From positions 4,404,001-4,468,000 of the forward strand of contig NZ_CP109137.1 in assembly GCF_035918095.1 (NCBI RefSeq): a stretch of 64,000 nucleotides of DNA, written 5' to 3'. The stretch comes from Streptomyces sp. NBC_01750 (GTDB lineage Bacteria > Actinomycetota > Actinomycetes > Streptomycetales > Streptomycetaceae). Below the pieces are notes generated by a model that worked only from the letters and a program-made list of their open reading frames with translations, had not been told where the DNA came from and made no database searches. Below are positions 45,118 through 56,017 of the stretch, in pieces (the stretch's first letter is position 1; the number at the start of each line of letters is the position of its first letter). The position numbers and the translations under genes were made by a program.

Positions 45118-46203
45118 CTAGGCCTGGAGCCCCTTGTGGAACGCGTCGGTGACATGCAGGAACAGGTCGTTGGCCTCGGTCTCCCCGATGGTGACCCGTA
45201 CACCCTCACCCGCAAAGGGCCTGACCACGACACCGGCCTCCTCGCACGCCGCCGCAAAGTCGAGCGTGCGGTCGCCGAGCCGCACCCAGACGAAGTTCGC
45301 CTGGGTCTCGGGCACCGTCCAGCCCTGCTTGATCAGGCTCTGGTGCACCCGCACCCGCTCGGCGACCAGCGAGCCGACCCGGCCGATCAGTTCATCCTCG
45401 GCCCGCAGCGAGGCGACCGCCGCGTCCTGCGCGAGCTGCGAGACACCGAAGGGGACCGCGGTCTTGCGCAGCGCGGCAGCCACCGGCTCATGGGCGATGG
45501 CAAAACCGACCCGCAGCCCGGCAAGTCCGTAGGCCTTCGAGAACGTACGCAGCACCGCCACATTGGGGCGGTCGCGGTAGATCCCGATGCCGTTCGGGAC
45601 GTCGACGTCGCGGACGAACTCGATGTACGCCTCGTCCAGCACCACCAGGATGTCGGTGGGCACCCGGTCCAGGAAGCGCTCCAGCTCGGCCCGGCGCACC
45701 ACCGTGCCGGTCGGGTTGTTGGGGTTGCAGATGAAGATCAGCCGGGTCCGGTCGGTGATCGCATCGGCCATCGCGTCCAGATCGTGCACATCACCCGGGG
45801 TCAGCGGCACCTGCACCGGCGTCGCCCCACTGATCCGCGTGATGATCGGGTACGCCTCGAAGGACCGCCAGGCAAACATGACCTCGTCGCCAGGGCCCGA
45901 GGTGGACTGCAGCAACGACTGGGCGACGCCGACCGAGCCAGTGCCGGTGGCCAGATGCGTCACGGGCACGCCGAAACGGTCCGCGAGCTCGTTCATCAGG
46001 CCGGTGCAGGCCATGTCCGGGTAACGGTTGAAGTTGTGGGCAGCGGCGATCGCGCTCTCCACGACACCGGGCAGCGGCGGATACGGGTTCTCGTTGGACG
46101 ACAGCTTGTACGCGACCTGGCCGCCCGAAGCAGCCGGCTTGCCGGGCTTGTATGTGGGGATGCCGTCCAGCTCGGCGCGCAGCTTGGGGCTCGTCTCGCT
46201 CAC
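45118..46203 (-). CDS. hisC: Histidinol-phosphate/aromatic aminotransferase
   Basis: A 361-residue fold-type I PLP aminotransferase. GTG 46203 follows GAGGAGG. The PLP Lys is in [15 protein letters not shown], with ICNPNNPTG and LDEAYIEF as the cofactor-binding segments. The family moves amino groups for histidinol phosphate and aromatic amino acids. Streptomyces also have a hisC in the his operon; this one stands alone and may act on aromatic amino acids (Pat-like), so the symbol is by family. Confidence 0.88.
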   Translation of the reverse strand: MSETSPKLRAELDGIPTYKPGKPAASGGQVAYKLSSNENPYPPLPGVVESAIAAAHNFNRYPDMACTGLMNELADRFGVPVTHLATGTGSVGVAQSLLQSTSGPGDEVMFAWRSFEAYPIITRISGATPVQVPLTPGDVHDLDAMADAITDRTRLIFICNPNNPTGTVVRRAELERFLDRVPTDILVVLDEAYIEFVRDVDVPNGIGIYRDRPNVAVLRTFSKAYGLAGLRVGFAIAHEPVAAALRKTAVPFGVSQLAQDAAVASLRAEDELIGRVGSLVAERVRVHQSLIKQGWTVPETQANFVWVRLGDRTLDFAAACEEAGVVVRPFAGEGVRVTIGETEANDLFLHVTDAFHKGLQA

Positions 46204-46583
46204 CGCAGGTCCTCCTCGACCATCCGTACACAGCAGTACTCCAATACTGCTCACCTTATGAGGATTCGCGTCCGCTGCGAATGGGTGGCCCCGGGGAATG
46301 CGAATGGGTGGGCCCGGAGAGGGGGGAGCGCCCCTCCTTGTCACGCGCGCCGGTAGCTCACTCCGTGGCGCGCATCCCCCGTAGTGGTGAGTTGAGACCT
46401 CTTCGAAACATCGACCATTCGACAGGCCCATGCGGCTGGACGCCCGAGACGCCGTGGGCATACCACCCAACTCCCTTGATTTCCAAGGCGATTGACGAGG
46501 AACGGCCATGCAGAAACGTGCCTGTCAACGAGTGAATATGCGACCGGCCCAACCGCCCGCGCGAGCCCTACTATCGGCTCGCC
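46204..46583. other. 380-bp divergent intergenic region
   Basis: This region separates hisC (minus) from the LacI-type gene (plus) and must hold both promoters. It is less GC-rich near 46210-46270 and 46400-46540. No operator palindrome could be assigned. A short open frame from ATG 46508 runs into the LacI gene in another frame, and nothing else supports it. Confidence 0.4.
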
Positions 46584-47696
46584 ATGACAGCAGCAGGGAA
46601 GCACCAGGTGAGCCGGGCGGAGACATCACGCCGGGGCGGCCGGCAGAGTCGGGCGGGCATCAGAGACGTGGCCGCCGCAGCCGGCGTCTCCATCACGACA
46701 GTCTCCGACGCGCTCAACGGCAAGGGCCGGCTCCCGGACGCCACCCGCCGACATGTCCGCGAGGTCGCCGACCGACTGGGCTACCGCCCGTCCGCCGCGG
46801 CCCGCACGCTCCGTACCGGAAAGTCCGGCCTCATCGGCCTGACGGTGACGACGTACGGGGATGAACCTTTCACCTTCACCGAGTTCGCGTACTTCGCCGA
46901 AATGGCGAGAGCCGCGACCTCCGCCGCGCTCGCCCGCGGCTACGCCCTCGTCATCCTGCCCGCCACCTCACGCCATGACGTCTGGTCGAACGTCGCCCTC
47001 GACGGCACTGTCGTCATCGATCCGTCCGACCAGGACCCGGTCGTCACCGAACTCGTCCGCCAGGGCCTGCCCGTCGTCTCCGACGGCCGTCCGGCCGGCA
47101 CACTCCCGGTCACAGCCTGGGTCGACAACGACCACGAAGCCGCCGTACTCAACCTGCTCGACCATCTCGCCGCCGCCGGCGCCCGCCGTATCGGCCTGCT
47201 CACCGGCACCACCACCGACACCTACACACGCCTGTCCACCACCGCGTATCTCGAATGGTGCGAGCGCGTCGGCCAGGACCCGGTCTACGAGTCCTATCCG
47301 GCCCACGACCCGTGCGCCGGAGCCGTCGCAGCCGACCGGCTGCTCGCCCGCCCCGACCGGCCCGACGCCGTCTACGGGCTCTTCGACCCCAACGGCACCG
47401 ATCTCCTCGCCGCCGCCCGGCGGTACGGCCTGCGCGTCCCCGACGATCTGCTGCTCGTCTGCTGCAGCGAGTCGACCGTGTACGCCACCACCGAACCGCC
47501 CATCACCACGCTCTCGCTCAAACCGCGCCGGATCGGCACGGCGGTCGTCCAGCTCCTCATCGACGCCATCGAAGGAGTCGACGAGGACCGGCCGGTCGAG
47601 CAGGTGATACCGACCGAACTGATCATCCGGACGTCATCACAGCGCCGCCCTCAGCGAACGACTGTGAGCGCCCCGCGATCCCCTTCTCCGGACTAG
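46584..47696 (+). CDS. LacI family transcriptional regulator
   Basis: A 370-residue regulator. The N-terminal 25 residues are basic, and the HTH spans about 27-75 (IRDVAAAAGVSITTVSDALNG, then LGYRPSAAARTLRTGKSG with the hinge helix). The effector domain resembles periplasmic sugar-binding proteins (INxPIxTLSLKP-like TTEPPITTLSLKPRRIG near the C terminus). The target operon is not adjacent. In other Streptomyces a LacI-type gene is also next to this hisC. Confidence 0.9.
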   Translation: MTAAGKHQVSRAETSRRGGRQSRAGIRDVAAAAGVSITTVSDALNGKGRLPDATRRHVREVADRLGYRPSAAARTLRTGKSGLIGLTVTTYGDEPFTFTEFAYFAEMARAATSAALARGYALVILPATSRHDVWSNVALDGTVVIDPSDQDPVVTELVRQGLPVVSDGRPAGTLPVTAWVDNDHEAAVLNLLDHLAAAGARRIGLLTGTTTDTYTRLSTTAYLEWCERVGQDPVYESYPAHDPCAGAVAADRLLARPDRPDAVYGLFDPNGTDLLAAARRYGLRVPDDLLLVCCSESTVYATTEPPITTLSLKPRRIGTAVVQLLIDAIEGVDEDRPVEQVIPTELIIRTSSQRRPQRTTVSAPRSPSPD

Positions 47697-47870
47697 ACCT
47701 CCCTAATCGGCACGAAACAGTCGGCGAACCAGGGGTGCGAACGGATTCACCACCCCTGGTGCGTCACACAGCGCGGAGCTCATTCCTATGATGGGCGCAC
47801 GACACCGCGGACCACCCCGACCAGGCTGGGCCGAGAGGTGAACGGCGGCGCGACGGTGGTGGAGGGGTCG

Positions 47871-49142
47871 ATGACTCAGGGGGCCGGTCAAGGACCCGTG
47901 GTGCGGACGGCGACGTTGCGCGATTTCCGTGTGCCGCCCTATGCGCAGGTTCCCGTGCAGTCGGAGGAACCGCAGCCCGCGGCGCCACAGCAGCACGCAC
48001 CGCAGCCGCAACCTCAGGCGCAAGCGCAACAGCGGCAGGCACCGCAGCCCGCGGCGCCACAGCAGCACGCACCGCAGCACCAGGCACCGCAACCTCAGGC
48101 ACGGGCACAGCAAACCCAGCCGGAGGCTCAGCAACCACAGCCACAGCAGCCTCAAGTGCAGCAGTCCACGGAGTCCGGGCATCCCGGCAACGCCGTCCCG
48201 GAGGGCGAGGCCCCTGACGGCTACACCCCCACCGCGCGCGACCTCCCGGTAATCGGCCGCGGCGGCCCCGGCGACACCGTCCAGGTGCAGATCAACCCGT
48301 CGGAGACGCCCGCCGCCGACGGGCCCGGCCCGCTCTTCGTCGTCGGCGATGTCCACGGCTACCTCGACGAACTCCTCGCGGCCCTCACCGAACAGGGCCT
48401 CATCGACGCCGAAGGCCAGTGGGCCGCGGGCAACGCCCGGCTCTGGTTCCTCGGCGACTTCACCGACCGGGGCCCCGACGGCATCGGCGTCATCGACCTC
48501 GTCATGCGGCTCTCCGCCGAGGCCGCCGCCGCCGGCGGCTACTGCAAGGCCTTGATGGGCAATCACGAACTGCTGCTGCTCGGCGCCAAGCGGTTCGGCG
48601 ACACCCCCGTCAACTCCGGGGCCGGCACCGCCACCTTCCAGGCCGCATGGTTGCTCAACGGCGGCCAGAAGTCCGATATGGACCGTCTGCAGGAAGTCCA
48701 TCTGCAGTGGATGGCGCGTCTCGACGCCATCGAGCTGGAGGACGAGCATCTGCTGATGCACTCCGACACCACGGCCTATCTCGACTACGGCGACTCGATC
48801 GAAGCGGTCAATGACACCGTCCGCGAGACCCTGACCCGCAATGACGCCGACGAGTGCTGGGACCTGTTCCGCAAGTTCACCAAGCGGTTCGCCTTCCGCG
48901 ACGACGGCGGCCCGCAGGCCGTACGCAAACTGCTCTCGGCCTACGGCGGCCGACGTGTTGTGCACGGCCACAGCCCCATTCCGTATCTGCTCGGAGAGGT
49001 GGGTACCGAGGACGGTGAGGACGGCGCGCGTCCGGTTGTAGAAGGCCCGCATGTGTATGCGGACGAGCTCGCAATCGCCATGGACGGCGGCGTGACCATG
49101 GCCGGAAAACTGCTTGTGGTCGAACTCCCGCTGCATAACTGA
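47871..49142 (+). CDS. Metallophosphoesterase with Gln/Pro-rich N-terminal region
   Basis: A 423-residue protein. ATG 47871 is preferred because GGAGGGG lies just upstream; GTG 47838 is an alternative. Residues 1-150 are low complexity, with Gln/Pro/Ala tandem repeats of 24 residues. The calcineurin-like domain follows: FVVGDVHGYLDELLAAL, WFLGDFTDRGPDGIGV, LMGNHELLLLG and later GHSPIPYL. These motifs fit a two-metal Ser/Thr phosphatase or nucleotidase of the PPP/ApaH type. Substrate unknown. The Gln-rich leader could be an unstructured binding arm. Confidence 0.88.
   Translation: MTQGAGQGPVVRTATLRDFRVPPYAQVPVQSEEPQPAAPQQHAPQPQPQAQAQQRQAPQPAAPQQHAPQHQAPQPQARAQQTQPEAQQPQPQQPQVQQSTESGHPGNAVPEGEAPDGYTPTARDLPVIGRGGPGDTVQVQINPSETPAADGPGPLFVVGDVHGYLDELLAALTEQGLIDAEGQWAAGNARLWFLGDFTDRGPDGIGVIDLVMRLSAEAAAAGGYCKALMGNHELLLLGAKRFGDTPVNSGAGTATFQAAWLLNGGQKSDMDRLQEVHLQWMARLDAIELEDEHLLMHSDTTAYLDYGDSIEAVNDTVRETLTRNDADECWDLFRKFTKRFAFRDDGGPQAVRKLLSAYGGRRVVHGHSPIPYLLGEVGTEDGEDGARPVVEGPHVYADELAIAMDGGVTMAGKLLVVELPLHN
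47969..48077 (+). repeat. 37-bp direct repeat in the Gln/Pro-coding region
   Basis: Bases 47969-48005 and 48041-48077 are identical, 72 bases apart (24 codons), and code for PQPAAPQQHAPQ-type peptide units. The in-frame period suggests expansion by slippage or unequal exchange. Numbers of units probably vary between strains. Confidence 0.85.
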
Positions 49143-49290
49143 GCCGACTCAGAACTGGCGATTTAGCGAAACCCCCTGTCACCCCGTGCCGTAACCGCAA
49201 TACCATCGGCTTATCCGTAGCAGGCTCTCCTCCGTTTCTGCCCAACCGCCCGGTCGATGCGGGCAATCCGGCCCTACGGAGCATCGGGGG

Positions 49291-50115
49291 ATGCACATGA
49301 ACAGCGCTCCGCACCTGCTGACCGAGGATCGCGCCGAGTACGAGCGAATCCTCGACGACGCGCTGCGCAACGCCCATGACCGTCCGGATCTCGCTGCCGT
49401 GGGGCAGCGCCTGAACACCGAACAACTCCGCACCATGGCCCTGAACGCGACAGCGCTCATCACCACCGCCGCCGCGGCCGAGTACGAGCACTATGTGAAG
49501 GTCCGCGAGGATCTGCGCGCGCCCGCGGCCGCCGCGTCGGTACGTAATTCCGTGCTGGCCCCGGCCGAGGGCGAGGCAGCCGAGAGCGGCGCCGGATTCG
49601 CCGCCGTCATCGCCGTACTGGCGCCGGTGCTCGCGGGGACGGCCGCGGCGATCTTCCTGCTGGTCGGCTACATCCTGAAAATGCTCAGTCCCACGCCGTC
49701 CTTCGCGGACACCCTGCTCACCGCCGGGTGGTTCTTCGGCGCGGTCACGGCGGCCGGAATCCTCGCCGCCGCGGTCGCGCTGCTGCTCACCGCTCTGCGC
49801 AACGGCGCGACCCAGGTCCCGGCCGAGGAGTCGGCGGGCGAGCCGGACGAGGTGGCCCGGGCCAAGGAGGCCTGGCGTCATGCGGTGCTGGAACGCGGTC
49901 TGCTGCCGTTTCTGCGGGCAGCGCTGGCCGATCCCAGCGCCGACCCGTCGTCGGCCGACCCGCCGCGCAATGTGAGCCGTATCCCCAAGATCGGCTACAG
50001 CGGCCCGGACTACTCCAGCCCGAGCGAGGGCTCGACGACGGGCCAGAGACCCACCTTCACCAGCCCGGACTTCACCAGCCCGGACTTCGGCGGCCCCGAG
50101 CACCAGCCGGAGTGA
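49291..50115 (+). CDS. Actinobacterial membrane protein, unknown function
   Basis: A 274-residue protein with two membrane helices (about residues 110-132 and 145-170) between an N-terminal 100-residue region and a cytoplasmic tail. The tail has a short tandem pattern, FTSPDFTSPDFGGPE. The N-terminal part contains a repeated EYE pattern but no known domain. ATG 49291 or 49297 may be used. It converges on thiC with 27 bases between stops. No function can be assigned. Confidence 0.75.
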   Translation: MHMNSAPHLLTEDRAEYERILDDALRNAHDRPDLAAVGQRLNTEQLRTMALNATALITTAAAAEYEHYVKVREDLRAPAAAASVRNSVLAPAEGEAAESGAGFAAVIAVLAPVLAGTAAAIFLLVGYILKMLSPTPSFADTLLTAGWFFGAVTAAGILAAAVALLLTALRNGATQVPAEESAGEPDEVARAKEAWRHAVLERGLLPFLRAALADPSADPSSADPPRNVSRIPKIGYSGPDYSSPSEGSTTGQRPTFTSPDFTSPDFGGPEHQPE

Positions 50116-50142
50116 CCCCTCCGGCGCCCGGTGGCCGGGGGT

Positions 50143-52040
<1,898 letters not shown>

Positions 52041-52117
52041 GCAAAGGTGCCACCACGCTAGCGTCATTTCTGGCGTGCTGAACAGTGGGCCCCTTCCGTT
52101 CTTGCGATGATCGGTCG

Positions 52118-53461
52118 GTGACCTCCTCGCAGCAGACGCCCGAAGCACACAGCCATTCGCACAACCATGGGCCCGCCGCACCCGTCTCCAAGCACCTCCG
52201 CAAGGTCATCGCCGCGGTGCTGATTCCTTTCTCCACCGCGGTCGTGGTCGGTCTGTTCGTGCTCTGGCCCGGCGGCGCTCCCGACCATCAGCGCAGCGGT
52301 GTCGGCTTCGACCGGCAGACCGAGCAGGGCAGCGTGGTGGCGGTCGAGAAGGTCAACTGCAAGGACGTGAACGCGGCGCAGGTACCGCCGACCGGCGACA
52401 CCTCCACTCCCGAGGGGCGCGAGGCGGTCAACTCCCAGAAGGGCAGCTGCTCGAAGGCGACGATCAAGGTCACCAGCGGCAAGGACAAGGGCCGTACCTT
52501 CACCGAGATCGTCCAGCCGGACTCTCCACGGCAGTTGAGCAAAGGCCAGGGGGTGGTGGTGGCGTACGCGCCCGACGCGCCCCGCGATCTTCAGTACTCC
52601 GTGACCGATGTGGACCGAAAGCTCCCGATGGCGCTGCTGGCCTTGATCTTCGCGCTCGCTGTGGTGGTGGTGGGACGGATGCGCGGTGTGATGGCGCTGA
52701 TCGCGCTCGCCGCCTCGTTCGCCGTACTGACCCTGTTCATCCTGCCCGCGATCCTGCAGGGCTCGAATCCGCTGGTCGTCGCGGTCATCGGGGCGAGCGC
52801 CATCATGCTGATCGCGCTCTATCTGTGCCACGGCCTCACCGCACGTACGTCGGTCGCGGTCCTCGGCACACTGATCTCGCTGCTGCTGATCGGACTGCTC
52901 GGTTCGCTCTTCATCGGCTGGGCGAGCCTGACCGGCAACACAGACGACAGCACCGGCCTGATCCACGGCCTGTTTCCGAACATCGACCTGAGCGGCCTGC
53001 TGCTGGCCGGCGTCATCATCGGTTCGCTCGGTGTGCTCGACGATGTGACAGTGACCCAGACCTCGGCAGTCTGGGAGCTGCACCAGGCGGATCCGGACAT
53101 GGGGCCGCGCGGGCTCTACCGGGCCGCCATCCGGATCGGCCGGGACCATATCGCGTCGGTCGTGAACACGCTGGTACTCGCCTACGCGGGCGCGGCGTTG
53201 CCGCTGCTGCTGCTCTTCTCGATCGCGCAGAGCAGTGTGGGGACGGTGGCCAACAGCGAGCTGGTGGCGGTGGAGATCGTACGCACCCTGGTCGGGTCGA
53301 TCGGTCTGGTCGCTTCGGTTCCGGTGACCACCGCGCTCGCTGCGATGGTGGTTTCCGCGGACCGGCCGAGATCGCCGGGAGCATCAGAAGCGGTGAGCGC
53401 TCCGCCGGGACCGCCGGTGTCGCCGGTACGGAGCGGGAAGGGCCGCCGCCGCAAGAGGTAG
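52118..53461 (+). CDS. YibE/F family membrane protein
   Basis: A 447-residue protein with about eight helices. A His-rich N terminus (HSHSHNHG near residues 11-18) precedes the first helix, and an extracellular domain (residues 60-160) follows. The YibE/F core is at 170-410, with LLIGLLGSLFIGWASLTG and IIGSLGVLDDVTVTQTSAVWE, the latter typical of the family. The family is linked by homology to transport of a small ion or metal, but without direct proof. The start is GTG 52118. Divergent from thiC. Confidence 0.85.
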   Translation: MTSSQQTPEAHSHSHNHGPAAPVSKHLRKVIAAVLIPFSTAVVVGLFVLWPGGAPDHQRSGVGFDRQTEQGSVVAVEKVNCKDVNAAQVPPTGDTSTPEGREAVNSQKGSCSKATIKVTSGKDKGRTFTEIVQPDSPRQLSKGQGVVVAYAPDAPRDLQYSVTDVDRKLPMALLALIFALAVVVVGRMRGVMALIALAASFAVLTLFILPAILQGSNPLVVAVIGASAIMLIALYLCHGLTARTSVAVLGTLISLLLIGLLGSLFIGWASLTGNTDDSTGLIHGLFPNIDLSGLLLAGVIIGSLGVLDDVTVTQTSAVWELHQADPDMGPRGLYRAAIRIGRDHIASVVNTLVLAYAGAALPLLLLFSIAQSSVGTVANSELVAVEIVRTLVGSIGLVASVPVTTALAAMVVSADRPRSPGASEAVSAPPGPPVSPVRSGKGRRRKR

Positions 53462-53485
53462 CTCAGTGGGCGCTCCGGCCACCGC

Positions 53486-53920
53486 TCAACCGGCGTTCTC
53501 CTCGGCGAGGATGCGCCCGAGGGCCTCTTCCAGGCTGCCCTCGAATTCACCCAGTGTGCGCTCCTGCCCCAGCGGCACCAGTTTGTCGGTGCGGTCGAGG
53601 AAGCCCACGAGCGGCGCCGCGCTCGACCGGAACAGGGCCCGGTCGCAGCCGACCTGGAGCCTGATGCCGACGTCGGCCGGCCCTTCTTGCCCGATCGGCG
53701 CGATGTGTACATCACCGTCGCCACTCGGCCCGTTGATGCCGTCGAGCAGCAGTTCACGGCCGAAGGCCCAGGTCACGGGGGCGTCTCCAGGCAGATGGAA
53801 GGTCATCCGTACCGCGTAGGGGTCCCCTGTCTCGTATCGCAGCTCCACCTGGATCCGGAACGAGAGCTCCTCCGAGACAAGGAAACTCATGAGGACCTCG
53901 GCATGGACCGACTGACGCAT
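53486..53920 (-). CDS. ssgA: SsgA, sporulation-specific cell division activator
   Basis: A 144-residue SsgA-like protein, with the pattern MSFLVSEELSFRIQVELRYE, DPYAVRMTFHLPGD, TWAFGRELLLDG and FLDRTDKLVPLG. The closeness to SsgA itself (RILAEENAG end) is greater than to other SALPs. SsgA activates SsgB and FtsZ ring placement for sporulation septa. The remnants of an IclR-type regulator, probably ssgR, lie just upstream; SsgR activates ssgA in S. coelicolor (established). Expression may therefore differ in this strain. Confidence 0.93.
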   Translation of the reverse strand: MRQSVHAEVLMSFLVSEELSFRIQVELRYETGDPYAVRMTFHLPGDAPVTWAFGRELLLDGINGPSGDGDVHIAPIGQEGPADVGIRLQVGCDRALFRSSAAPLVGFLDRTDKLVPLGQERTLGEFEGSLEEALGRILAEENAG

Positions 53921-54025
53921 CGTGTACCCCGCAGTGGCTGAAGCAGTGAAGGAAACCTGCTGAAAACGGCCAGGATTGGTACCCCATGGCCCTCTTGACG
54001 TAATGGTGCTGTAAGCGCGGGAAGA

Positions 54026-54376
54026 TCACAAGGAGTGATTTTTCAGATACTGATAGAGAAGGTTAGCGAACCGGCAAGCCGCTGCCATTCCGCTGCGTAT
54101 CCGTACGACCGCAGGCAGTAATCGCTCGTTCTGGCGAAGGGGGAGGGAAATAGCCATCGCGACGGCACTGGATCCGGCCGTGATCGGGATGGCGGCACTG
54201 ACCGTGCCGACCGCATATTCCCGTCGCTCCACGACAGGCTGCATTCGCTCCATCGAGGCGAGCGGCTCCGTCAACCGATTCGGCGGACAGGACGGGCGTC
54301 AGAGTGCGCAGCGGGCGGTACGTGGTGGGGAGAGGAAACCCCGCCTCGCGCGCGAGCGGATTCGCGGGGGCCCAGG
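54026..54376 (-). pseudogene. ssgR: IclR-family regulator remnant (probably ssgR) with internal deletion
   Basis: On the minus strand, one frame (54376 down) reads ANPLAREAGFPLPTTYRPLRTLT, the helix-turn-helix pattern of IclR proteins. From 54274 another frame reads MERMQPVVERREYAVGTV, SAAIPITAGSSAVAMAISLPL and IRSGMAAACRFANLL, the end of an IclR effector domain. The middle 130 or so residues of an ordinary 240-residue protein are missing and the two parts are in different frames. In S. coelicolor ssgR precedes ssgA in this place and orientation. The gene is therefore broken here. Confidence 0.72.
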
Positions 54377-54426
54377 CGTTTCCCCGGCCGGGCCGGCCCC
54401 TGTACAGCCGGGGGCTGCCAGTCGCT

Positions 54427-54645
54427 CTACCAGTCGCTCTTCGAACTCGAAGACGCCATGAACTTCCGTACGACAAAGATGAGCCCGCCGACGAGGGCGA
54501 CGAAGACCAGAACCTTGAAGAGCAGCGCGATCACAAAGCCGACGAGGCTGGCGATCAGCCCACCGAACACGACAAGGGCGATGACAGGCACCGCAACCCA
54601 CTTCACCCACCACGGCATCCCCGCGAACATCTCTCGCACAGCCAT
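54427..54645 (-). CDS. DUF5326 family membrane protein
   Basis: A 72-residue protein: MAVREMFAGMPWWVKWVAVP, then two hydrophobic segments (about 15-36 and 38-60) and a basic end. The family is found in Streptomyces and relatives, with no known function. ATG 54645 has GAGGTAAGG upstream. It is co-oriented with a cupin gene upstream. Confidence 0.85.
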   Translation of the reverse strand: MAVREMFAGMPWWVKWVAVPVIALVVFGGLIASLVGFVIALLFKVLVFVALVGGLIFVVRKFMASSSSKSDW

Positions 54646-54766
54646 CGTCCTTACCTCGTTTCTCTGAGTTCCTGGCTTCGATGCTAGGCGGGAGAAGGGG
54701 TCAACGGGGGCCCGCGAGCCCTTGGACTCCCCTGACCGAACCCTTAGGGAGCGGGCAGGGTCGGGC

Positions 54767-55084
54767 TCAGCTCTCAGGCGGAGAGAAAACCACCATGACC
54801 CGCAGATCCTCGGTGATGTGGTGGAACTTGTGGGCCGCTCCGGCCGGGACGTAGACCACGCTGCCTCGTCCGACCTGCGTGGTTTCCGTCCCGACAGTGA
54901 TGGCGGCCCGGCCGCTGACGACGAAGTAGACCTCGTCCTGGCGGTGAGGCAACTGCGGGTCGAGCTCGCCTGCGTCCAGTGCGTACAGGCCGACCGACAT
55001 GTTCCGTTCGCGCAGGAACTGCAGATACGCACCGTCATTGGCGGCGCGCTCCGCCTCCAGCTCGTCCAGTCGGAATGCCTTCAT
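54767..55084 (-). CDS. Cupin domain protein
   Basis: A 105-residue single-domain cupin. Motif 1 is around HRQDEVYFVVSGRAAITV and motif 2 is PAGAAHKFHHITEDLRV, giving several His and Glu residues for one metal. Substrate unknown. Conserved next to DUF5326 in Streptomyces. It is divergent from the holin-like gene. Confidence 0.87.
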   Translation of the reverse strand: MKAFRLDELEAERAANDGAYLQFLRERNMSVGLYALDAGELDPQLPHRQDEVYFVVSGRAAITVGTETTQVGRGSVVYVPAGAAHKFHHITEDLRVMVVFSPPES

Positions 55085-55134
55085 CGTCCGCCCGCCCCTG
55101 CCTTGGTCCGATCACGTCTGCCACGATCAGACAC

Positions 55135-55512
55135 ATGAAGAATTTCGTAGTCAAGACGATCGCCAACGCGGCAGCCCTGCTGGTCGCCATCTGGCTGCTG
55201 CAGGACATCACGCTGACCGGTGACAGCACCGGCAGGAAGGCATGGACGCTGGTTCTGGTGGCCCTGCTCTTCGGGCTGGTCAATTTCCTCGTCAAGCCGG
55301 TGGTGAAGCTGCTCACACTGCCACTGTTCATAGTCACCCTGGGACTGATCACGCTGGTGATCAATGCCCTGATGCTGCTGCTGACCTCTTGGCTGGCCGA
55401 CCAGTTCGATCTGAACTTCCATGTCGAGGGCTTCTGGACGGCCGTTCTCGGCGGCCTGATCATCTCCGTCGTTTCATGGGCGATGAACGTCGCCCTGCCC
55501 GACAAGGACTGA
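55135..55512 (+). CDS. Phage holin family IV-like membrane protein
   Basis: A 125-residue protein with four hydrophobic segments (about 5-25, 35-58, 62-85 and 95-118). It resembles the holin-4 family found in many bacteria without phage genes, and no phage genes lie beside it, so a lysis role is doubtful. Chromosomal function unknown. ATG 55135. Confidence 0.82.
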   Translation: MKNFVVKTIANAAALLVAIWLLQDITLTGDSTGRKAWTLVLVALLFGLVNFLVKPVVKLLTLPLFIVTLGLITLVINALMLLLTSWLADQFDLNFHVEGFWTAVLGGLIISVVSWAMNVALPDKD

Positions 55513-55519
55513 GTACCGC

Positions 55520-56017
55520 GTGAATTCCGCGTATCGCATCTGCTTTGTCTGCACCGGCAACATCTGCCGCTCACCCATGGCCGAGTCCGTCTTCCGCGCG
55601 CGAGTGGCGGACGCCGGACTCGACGGGGTGGTGGAGGTGGACAGTGCGGGCACGGCCGGCTGGCACGAGGGCGACGGCGCCGACCGGCGCACGGCAGCAG
55701 TACTGGAGGCGAACGGCTACGAGTTCGGCCACAGCGCGCGCCGGTTCCGCGCCGCCTGGTTCCCGCTCATCGATCTGGTGATCGCGCTGGACGAGGGGCA
55801 CCTGCGGGAGCTGCGGCGGCTGGCGCCGACGGCCGCTGACGCCGCGAAGGTGCGACTGCTGCGGACGTACGATCCGTCGGCCGTCGCGGATCTGGATGTT
55901 CCGGATCCGTACTACGGCGGCATGGACGGTTTCGAGGAGTGCCTGGAAATGGTGGAGGCGGCGAGCGAGGGCCTGCTCGACGCGGTACGGACGGCTGTCG
56001 AGGAGCGAGCTGCATGA
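55520..56017 (+). CDS. ptpA: Low-molecular-weight protein-tyrosine phosphatase
   Basis: A 165-residue enzyme. The P-loop CTGNICRSPMAES (Cys and Arg of C-x5-R-S) is near residues 10-22, and the general acid is in DVPDPYYGG. It matches PtpA of Streptomyces, which affects secondary metabolism when overexpressed. It starts at GTG 55520, eight bases after the holin-like gene, and its stop overlaps the next gene. Confidence 0.92.
   Translation: MNSAYRICFVCTGNICRSPMAESVFRARVADAGLDGVVEVDSAGTAGWHEGDGADRRTAAVLEANGYEFGHSARRFRAAWFPLIDLVIALDEGHLRELRRLAPTAADAAKVRLLRTYDPSAVADLDVPDPYYGGMDGFEECLEMVEAASEGLLDAVRTAVEERAA

Noticed and set aside
46508..46864. Short gene or leader peptide ahead of the LacI regulator
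   Set aside because: It overlaps the LacI gene in another frame and shows no conserved block; only its first 25 codons are in free space.
47966..48180. CRISPR-like or satellite array
   Set aside because: The repeats are in frame, code for Gln/Pro/Ala units and are part of the phosphoesterase gene. There are no spacers.
55135..55512. Prophage lysis module
   Set aside because: The holin-like protein is single, with no endolysin, capsid or integrase near it, and is conserved in this core location.
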